Shown here: one piece after another, positions 58,763 through 64,000 of the stretch
Layout: each line of letters begins with the position of its first letter
Numbering within the stretch: the first letter of the stretch is position 1
Assembly: GCF_036237315.1 (NCBI RefSeq)
Contig: NZ_CP108356.1
Coordinates: 1,550,001 to 1,614,000, forward strand
From: Streptomyces sp. NBC_01351
GTDB lineage: Bacteria > Actinomycetota > Actinomycetes > Streptomycetales > Streptomycetaceae
Reading direction: 5' to 3'
Length of the DNA stretch: 64,000 nucleotides
Position numbers and translations under genes: made by a program
Notes under the pieces: generated by a model
The model's input: the letters and a program-made list of their open reading frames with translations, nothing else
Told to the model about the DNA's origin: nothing
Database searches by the model: none

Positions 58763-59847
58763 CGGGCGCTCCCGAGGGCGGTCAGCGGGTCTACGGCGGT
58801 GATCCGCCGGATGGACAGGGCGGCGCCCAGCGCACCGAGCACGATCATGATCCCGGCGGGGACGAGCACGGTGGCGGCGTCGAGGACGAAGGGCACGTCC
58901 CCGCCGCTGATCAGCGCGCCGAAGCCGGCGGCGAGCGCGGTGCCCAGCCCGGTGCCGATGGCGAGCATGACCACGGCCTGCCCGAGGGCGTCCTTGAGCA
59001 GGTAGGGGGTGGAAGCACCCAGTGCCTTGAGGACCGCGATGTCCCCGCTGCGCTGGATCGTCCACACCGTGAAGAAGGCCCCTATGACGAGGGCGGAGAT
59101 CGCGAAGAGGAAGCCGCGCATCAGCTGGAGCGAGCCGTTCTCGGACGTGTAGGAGCCGATGGCGCTCAGCGCCTCGTCCACGGTCTGGACCTTGGTGCCG
59201 GCCGCCTCGTCCGCGGCGGCGAGGTCCGCGTTCCCGTTCGCGTTCACGGCGACGACGGTGGCCAGGGTGTCGATGGAGGTGCCGGGGTTCCCGACGCGCT
59301 GCCAGTCGTTCAGGTCCATCCACACGACGGGCGTGTGGCTGTAGGCGGCGGTGCCGGAGACGGAGGCCACGGTCAGTTCGAGCGGGCCGATCTTGAGCTT
59401 GCCGCCCGCGGCGAGGCCGCCGAGCTCCTTGGCGGCCTTCTCGGTGAGGACCACCTGCCCCTGGGTGAGGCCGGCCCCGCGCGGCGCGAGCCTGCCCGCC
59501 GCCTCCACGCCGAAGACGGAGACGGCCGCGGTGCGCTCACCCGCGGTGGCGTTGGTCGTACGGATTCCGAGCGGGTCCGCGGAGCCCACCCCGGGGGCTT
59601 TGCGCCAGGTCTGCCAGCCGCTTTCGGGCACCTGGGAGTTGGTGAAGGACACCTTCTGGTCCCCGGACGGTGCGGCGAAGGCCAGGTGCGTGGCGGGCAG
59701 GCCGGTGATGGCCGAGATGTTCTCCCGGGCCAGGCCGGAGGTGAGCCCGGACAGCAGGCCGACCAGCAGCGTGATCAGCAAGACGACCGAGCCCATGAGG
59801 GCGAAGCGGCCCTTGGCGAACCGTAGATCTCTCCATGCGACGAACAT
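58759..59847 (-). CDS. FtsX-like ABC permease
   Basis: A 362-aa protein; ATG 59847 preferred (AAGGTGG about 7 nt upstream). The first helix (about 14-34) is followed by a ~200-residue extracellular domain, then three more helices (about 245-265, 285-315, 325-350), the FtsX layout with GDIAVLKALGASTPYLLKD between helices. It pairs with the ATPase. Divergent from a NarL-type two-component system; substrate unknown. Confidence 0.9.
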   Translation of the reverse strand: MFVAWRDLRFAKGRFALMGSVVLLITLLVGLLSGLTSGLARENISAITGLPATHLAFAAPSGDQKVSFTNSQVPESGWQTWRKAPGVGSADPLGIRTTNATAGERTAAVSVFGVEAAGRLAPRGAGLTQGQVVLTEKAAKELGGLAAGGKLKIGPLELTVASVSGTAAYSHTPVVWMDLNDWQRVGNPGTSIDTLATVVAVNANGNADLAAADEAAGTKVQTVDEALSAIGSYTSENGSLQLMRGFLFAISALVIGAFFTVWTIQRSGDIAVLKALGASTPYLLKDALGQAVVMLAIGTGLGTALAAGFGALISGGDVPFVLDAATVLVPAGIMIVLGALGAALSIRRITAVDPLTALGSAR

Positions 59848-59981
59848 GTCCCCCACCTTGGTGTTCCGCGTGGACACAAGGCATCGCGCCACGGTAGCGA
59901 TCCTCGTGTCGAAGGACGGACCGAGACATCAATCCTTTGGTTGACCGGGCGCGCCCGGGCCCCACCTACGCTGGTCGGGAC

Positions 59982-61247
59982 ATGGCTGTTCTGAATCCCC
60001 CCGCGTCCCGCCCCCTCACCCCCGTCTCCCGAGTGCTGCGGCTGTGCCTGCACGCGCTGCTCCTCGGGCTGCTCGCGCTGGCCGCCGGGCGGGCCCTCGC
60101 CGACTCCGCGCCCCGGGCCGGCTGGGTGGTCGCCGCCTGCGCGCTGCTGGCCGCCGTGTACGCGGCCGGGGTACTCGCCCCCTCGGTGCACAGCTCGCCG
60201 CGCGCCGGGGCGCTGTGGCTGGCCGCGCTGGGCGCCGCGTGGGTGGCGCTGCTCGTGGTCTCCCCCGACGGGCTGTGGATCGCGTTCCCGCTGTACTTCC
60301 TGGAGCTGCACCTGCTGCGGCTGCGCTGGGGTGTCGCGGCCGTCGCGGTGACGGCCTGCGCGGCCATCGCCGGGTTCCTCGCACACAGCAGCGCGGTGAC
60401 CCCCGGGGCCTTCCTGGGGCCACTGCTGGGCGGGGCCGTTGCGGTGGCGACCGTACTGGGCTACCAGGCGCTGTACCGGGAGAGCGAGCGGCGCCGCGAG
60501 CTGATCGAGGAGCTCATCTCGACCCGGGCCGAGCTGGCGGCGGCCGAGCGGAGCGCGGGGATCCTGGCCGAGCGGGAGCGCCTGGCCCGGGAGATCCACG
60601 ACACCCTCGCCCAGGGCCTGTCCTCCATCCAGCTGCTGCTGCGGGCCGCGGAGCGGGCGCTCTCCGAGGGTCCGGCGGGGAGTGCGCGCCCTGCTCCGGC
60701 GGGCCACGCCGAGGCTTCCGGAGGGCGATCGGCGGCGCTGGCCCACATCGCCCGGGCTCGGGAGGCAGCGCAGGAGAACCTCGCCGAGGCGCGTCGCTTC
60801 GTACGGGCCCTCACCCCGCCGGACCTGGAGCACGGGTCGCTCGCCGCCGCGCTGGAACGGCTGTGCGCGGGGGTGCCGGGGCCGCGGGTGCGGTTCTCGC
60901 TGAGCGGCAGCCCGCGCGAGCTGCCGACCCCGTACGAGGTGGCCCTGCTGCGGATCGCACAGTCGGCGCTGGCCAATGTGGTGCGCCACGCGCGGGCCGG
61001 CCGCGCCGAGATCACGCTGACCTTCATGGACGCCTCCGTCACCCTGGACATCGTCGACGACGGGCAGGGCTTCGACCTTTCCTCGGCCGCGGCCGGATCC
61101 GCTTCCGGCGACGGCGGCTTCGGGCTGCCCGCGATGCGCTCGCGCGCCGAGACCCTGGGCGGGCTGTTCACCGTCGAGTCCGATCCGGGCCAGGGCACCG
61201 CCGTGGCCGTCACCCTGCCCCTGCCCCTGTCCCTGGAGGCGTCCTGA
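59982..61247 (+). CDS. NarL-type sensor histidine kinase
   Basis: A 421-aa protein with five to six hydrophobic helices in residues 20-165 and no large sensor domain, then HisKA_3 with LAREIHDTLAQGLSSIQ (phospho-His) and HATPase with GDGGFGLPAMRSRAETLGG. It is translationally coupled to the response regulator. Divergent from the ABC exporter, a DesK/LiaS-like arrangement in which membrane stress controls an ABC pump. Confidence 0.92.
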   Translation: MAVLNPPASRPLTPVSRVLRLCLHALLLGLLALAAGRALADSAPRAGWVVAACALLAAVYAAGVLAPSVHSSPRAGALWLAALGAAWVALLVVSPDGLWIAFPLYFLELHLLRLRWGVAAVAVTACAAIAGFLAHSSAVTPGAFLGPLLGGAVAVATVLGYQALYRESERRRELIEELISTRAELAAAERSAGILAERERLAREIHDTLAQGLSSIQLLLRAAERALSEGPAGSARPAPAGHAEASGGRSAALAHIARAREAAQENLAEARRFVRALTPPDLEHGSLAAALERLCAGVPGPRVRFSLSGSPRELPTPYEVALLRIAQSALANVVRHARAGRAEITLTFMDASVTLDIVDDGQGFDLSSAAAGSASGDGGFGLPAMRSRAETLGGLFTVESDPGQGTAVAVTLPLPLSLEAS

Positions 61248-61888
61248 TGACGATCCGGCTGCTGCTCGCCGACGACCACCCGGTGGTCCGGGCCGGGCTG
61301 CGCGCGGTCCTGGACACCGAACCGGACTTCGAGGTGGTCGCCGAGGCAGCGACGGCCGAGCGGGCGGTGGAACTGGCCGTGGAGCTGGCGGCCGCCGAGG
61401 GGGTCGACGTGGTCCTGATGGACCTCCAGTTCGGGCCCGGCATGCACGGCTCGGAGGCGACGGCCCTGATCACGGCCCGCCCGGGCGCCCCGCGGGTGCT
61501 GGTGCTGACCACCTACGACACGGACGCGGACATCCTGGCGGCGGTGGAGGCGGGCGCCTCGGGCTACCTGCTCAAGGACGCCCCGCCGGAGGAGCTGGCG
61601 GCCGCCGTCCGCACGGCCGCGGCCGGCCAGTCGGCGCTGGCCCCGGCGGTGGCGCTGCGGCTGATGGACCGGATGCGGACGCCGGCGGAGGCGCTGACGA
61701 AGCGGGAGCTGGAGGTGCTGCAGCTGGTCGCGGACGGGCTGTCGAACCAGCAGATCTCGAAGAAGCTGTTCCTGAGCCAGGCCACGGTCAAGTCCCACCT
61801 GGTGCACATCTACGCCAAGCTCGGCGTCGACTCCCGCACCTCGGCGGTGGCGGCGGCCGCCACCCGTCGCCTGATCCGCACGCCGTAA
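61247..61888 (+). CDS. NarL/LuxR-family response regulator
   Basis: A 213-aa protein: receiver with LLADDHPVVRAGL, VVLMDLQFGPGMHG (phospho-Asp), VLTTYDTDADIL, YLLKDAPPEEL; then a LuxR HTH with LTKRELEVLQLVADGLSNQ and SQATVKSHLVHIYAKLGV. Its ATG overlaps the kinase stop (TGATG). Likely target: the divergent ABC exporter. Confidence 0.94.
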   Translation: MTIRLLLADDHPVVRAGLRAVLDTEPDFEVVAEAATAERAVELAVELAAAEGVDVVLMDLQFGPGMHGSEATALITARPGAPRVLVLTTYDTDADILAAVEAGASGYLLKDAPPEELAAAVRTAAAGQSALAPAVALRLMDRMRTPAEALTKRELEVLQLVADGLSNQQISKKLFLSQATVKSHLVHIYAKLGVDSRTSAVAAAATRRLIRTP

Positions 61889-61994
61889 GTGGGGCTGGCC
61901 CCCGTAAGGGGACACCTGTAGGCAGGCGGGCGGGTCGGGGTGCCCGAACAAGAGCATGAGGGCATCGACTTCCCGACCCGAGAGCGAGCCTCCG

Positions 61995-62459
61995 ATGCAC
62001 ACCGACGTCTTAGCCCGTCCGGCCACGCCGCCCGCCGAGATCCGCACCGCCTACACGCTCTGGCTGACGGCGGTGGCCGCCGGGGCCTTCGAGACGGTGC
62101 TCGCGATCGGCCGGATGGTGGCCGACGGAACGGCCTCCGCCGGGGAGATCGGCATCGGCCTGGCCGTCCGGCTCACCGTCTTCACCGTCGCCGTGCTGGT
62201 CGCACGGCGGATGCGGGGCGGCGCCCGCTGGGCCCGGATCACCCTCGCGATCGGCCTCGGGGTGCTCGGTACGGCCTCCATGGTGCTGCAGCCGCTCGGT
62301 TACCTCGCCGACGGCGGTTCGCTCGCCACCGCGCTCTCTCGGGCGGACGCCCTCGACTGGGTGTTCGGCGCGAGCCGGGTCGTGCACGTGGGAGCGGTGC
62401 TCGCGGCCGTGGCCCTGATGTTCCGCCCGCCGGCGAACACGTACTTCCGCAGGGCCTGA
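61995..62459 (+). CDS. Small membrane protein of unknown function
   Basis: A 154-aa protein with about four helices (22-48, 62-82, 90-112, 125-147). ATG 61995 gives the best N-terminus. Its form resembles small Streptomyces hypotheticals downstream of two-component genes; no motif points to a function. It is followed by the convergent-junction repeat. Confidence 0.7.
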   Translation: MHTDVLARPATPPAEIRTAYTLWLTAVAAGAFETVLAIGRMVADGTASAGEIGIGLAVRLTVFTVAVLVARRMRGGARWARITLAIGLGVLGTASMVLQPLGYLADGGSLATALSRADALDWVFGASRVVHVGAVLAAVALMFRPPANTYFRRA

Positions 62460-62514
62460 AGCCCCCCAGCCCAGGCCGGTCCCCCGCCGGCCCGGACGGG
62501 GCCGGGTGTGCGTC

Positions 62515-62597
62515 GGGGCGTCCCCGCAGGGCGTCGAACACAACCATGGCTCGGCCCACCGACCCCCCGACACGTTCGACGCCCGAGGAGACGCCCC
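62515..62597. repeat. Long-stem intergenic element, copy 2
   Basis: Same nested inverted repeats as 2679-2760 (GGGGCGTC/GACGCCCC; GGGCGTCGAAC/GTTCGACGCCC), with the flanks also alike for about 30 nt on each side. It lies between the convergent small membrane protein and the MocR-type gene. Confidence 0.85.
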
Positions 62598-62676
62598 GGC
62601 GCGCGCCCGGACCCGGCCGGGCCGGCAACCCCCGACCCCGCCCCCGGCGGGCCCGCCCCCCTCCGACCGGGACGAC

Positions 62677-64000
62677 CTAGGCGACCCAGTGCGGCCGGTC
62701 CACCGCCGGCGGCAGCGGGACCCCGTCGTGGAAGGCGCTCGCGAGGCGGCGTACGCCCTCGTCCAGCCGGTCTGCGGGGAGGGTGTACGGGATCCGGAGC
62801 CGGTGTTCGAAGGTCCCCGGGTCCACGCCGAAGCGGGCGCCGCGGCCGATGTGGACTCCGGCCGCCGCGGCCCGTTCGGCCAGGGCCGAGCTGACCGGCT
62901 CCCCGAGGTCCACCCAGAGCGAGAGCCCACCCGGCGGGACCTGCCAGGACCACTCGGGGGTGTGCCGCTGGAGCGACCGTACGAGGGCCTCGCGCTGGAT
63001 CCGCAGCTGTGCGAGCCGCGCGGGCAGGGACCGGTCGAGGTCGTCCAGCAGCGGGAGGGCGACCAGCTGGTCGAGGACGGAGCCGGTCATGTCGGCCGAG
63101 ACCCGTACAGCCGTCAGCTCGGTGATCATCTTCGCGGTGGCCCGGATCCAGCCGACCCGCAGGCCGCCCCAGTGGGTCTTGCTCAGCGAGCCGATGGTGA
63201 TCACGTGGTCGGCGCCGCCGCGCGGGGCGAGGGAGGCGAGCGGCGCGGGCGCGGGGACGTCCAGGGCGATGTCGGCGATGGTCTCGTCGACCACCAGCCA
63301 GGTCCCGGTGGCCCGCGTCGCCGCGAGCAGCCGCAGCCGCTGGTCCGGCGGCATGAGGTTGCCCGTGGGGTTCTGGAAGTCGGGGATCACGTACGCCAGC
63401 CGCGGCACGGTCTGGCGCAGCGTGGACTCGGCTATCTCCATGTCCCAGCCGGCGTCGGAGACGGCCAGGGAGCCGGTGCGCAGCCGGGCGTGGCGCAGGG
63501 CGTCGAGGGCGTTGGCGTAGGTCGGGTTCTCGGTGACGACCCGGTCCCCGGCCCGGCAGAGCAGGCTGACGACCAGGGCGAGGGCCTGCTGGGCCCCGGA
63601 GGTGACCAGGATCTGCTCGGGGCGCGTGGGCAGCCCGCGCCGGGTGAACCGGTCGGCGACGGCGGTGCGCAGGTCGGGCAGGCCGTACGGGTGGTAGCCG
63701 GGGGTGCGGGCGAGCCGGGGCAGCCTCGGCGCGGCCCAGGCGAGGGCCTCGGCGAGGCTGCCCTCGGGGGCGCCCATGGCGGCGATGGCGAGGTCGACGC
63801 CGGGATCCCCGTCCGCGCTGTAGCCGCCCGCCCCGAGGAGGGCGTGGGCGCCGACGGGGCGGTGGCCTTCGGGAAGCTCGGTCCAGGTGCCGGAGCCCCG
63901 CCTGCTGCGCACGTAGCCGCTCTCGCGCAGCAGGTCGTAGGCGCCGGTGACGGTGGCCCGGCTGGCGCCGACGGCCTCGGCGAGCTCGCGCTCGGCGGGC
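62677..64000 (-). CDS. MocR-type regulator (GntR HTH fused to aminotransferase domain), 5' end beyond window
   Basis: 441 codons are visible. The first residues (ERELAEAVGASRATVTGAYD, then LLRESGYVRSRRGSG) are the second half of a GntR winged helix; the rest is a fold-type I aminotransferase domain with YHPYGLPDLRTAVAD, VTSGAQQALALVV, VIPDFQNPTGN and the PLP Lys in TIGSLSKTHWGGLRVGW. MocR regulators sense PLP or amine metabolites through this domain. The start codon and N-terminal ~30 residues lie outside. Confidence 0.92.
   Translation of the reverse strand, partial: PAERELAEAVGASRATVTGAYDLLRESGYVRSRRGSGTWTELPEGHRPVGAHALLGAGGYSADGDPGVDLAIAAMGAPEGSLAEALAWAAPRLPRLARTPGYHPYGLPDLRTAVADRFTRRGLPTRPEQILVTSGAQQALALVVSLLCRAGDRVVTENPTYANALDALRHARLRTGSLAVSDAGWDMEIAESTLRQTVPRLAYVIPDFQNPTGNLMPPDQRLRLLAATRATGTWLVVDETIADIALDVPAPAPLASLAPRGGADHVITIGSLSKTHWGGLRVGWIRATAKMITELTAVRVSADMTGSVLDQLVALPLLDDLDRSLPARLAQLRIQREALVRSLQRHTPEWSWQVPPGGLSLWVDLGEPVSSALAERAAAAGVHIGRGARFGVDPGTFEHRLRIPYTLPADRLDEGVRRLASAFHDGVPLPPAVDRPHWVA

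Overview
The window is high-GC actinobacterial chromosome, almost certainly Streptomyces. The signs are GTG/TTG starts, dense 4-nt ATGA/GTGA gene overlaps, a WhiB-family protein, F420-dependent oxidoreductases, ROK kinase, MocR/TetR/IclR/ArsR-DUF5937 regulators and several two-component systems. I see no tRNA or rRNA gene, CRISPR array, transposase, integrase or plasmid/phage module; the content reads as chromosomal core-to-accessory metabolism.

Layout. 1-8.5 kb: a probable envelope-glycosylation/redox locus (partial GT87-like membrane glycosyltransferase, molybdopterin oxidoreductase with a membrane domain, Gly-Pro-repeat membrane protein, a decayed methyltransferase, DUF2064 and GT2 glycosyltransferases, an OmpR-type response regulator/kinase pair, a sugar-nucleotide epimerase), then a WhiB-like protein. 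8.6-15.5 kb: TetR/hydrolase divergon with two operators, macro-domain protein, FAD oxidoreductase, inositol-phosphatase-family enzyme, secreted esterase, arylamine N-acetyltransferase. 15.6-20.2 kb: a four-gene operon (beta-ureidopropionase-type amidohydrolase, class III aminotransferase, dihydropyrimidinase, F420-dependent LLM oxidoreductase) that looks like a reductive pyrimidine/hydantoin degradation route. 20.3-28 kb: repeat-rich unknown protein, F420 PPOX protein, XRE regulator divergent from methionine aminopeptidase across a large palindrome, gamma-glutamyltransferase, membrane-anchored unknown, and a cytochrome P450 carrying a small hairpin insertion. 28-36.7 kb: envelope island (response regulator, kinase, lipoprotein, MurJ-family flippase, FemX-like ligase, L,D-transpeptidase, secreted CocE-type hydrolase). 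36.7-39.4 kb: orphan amino-acid ABC ATPase, exonuclease III, MBL-fold hydrolase. 39.4-45.3 kb: sugar/polyol ABC importer with ROK kinase, divergent from a Gfo/Idh/MocA dehydrogenase. 45.3-53.7 kb: second P450, DMT transporter, small enzymes and unknowns, ArsR-like regulator divergent from an MFS transporter with a repeat-expanded N-terminus, SDR. 53.7-58 kb: allantoin degradation (allantoinase, allantoicase) with a divergent IclR regulator. 58-62.5 kb: ABC exporter pair divergent from a NarL-type two-component system. The window ends in a 5'-truncated MocR-type regulator.

How the parts work together. Two nitrogen-salvage modules (pyrimidine and purine-derived allantoin) lie 35 kb apart, each with palindromic sequence in its control region. 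Envelope biogenesis is the other theme. Two families of intergenic repeat occur only at convergent 3'-3' junctions: a ~82-nt long-stem hairpin (2679-2760 and 62515-62597) and a ~50-nt element (2521, 6411, and inverted at 6513). They look like mobile or amplified terminator-type elements. Repeat-driven change is also visible inside genes: a 16-17-nt tandem repeat that probably shifted the GT2 stop, a hexanucleotide array encoding Gly-Pro, an Ala/Pro-rich MFS extension whose other frame is collagen-like, and a 33-nt hairpin insertion in a P450.
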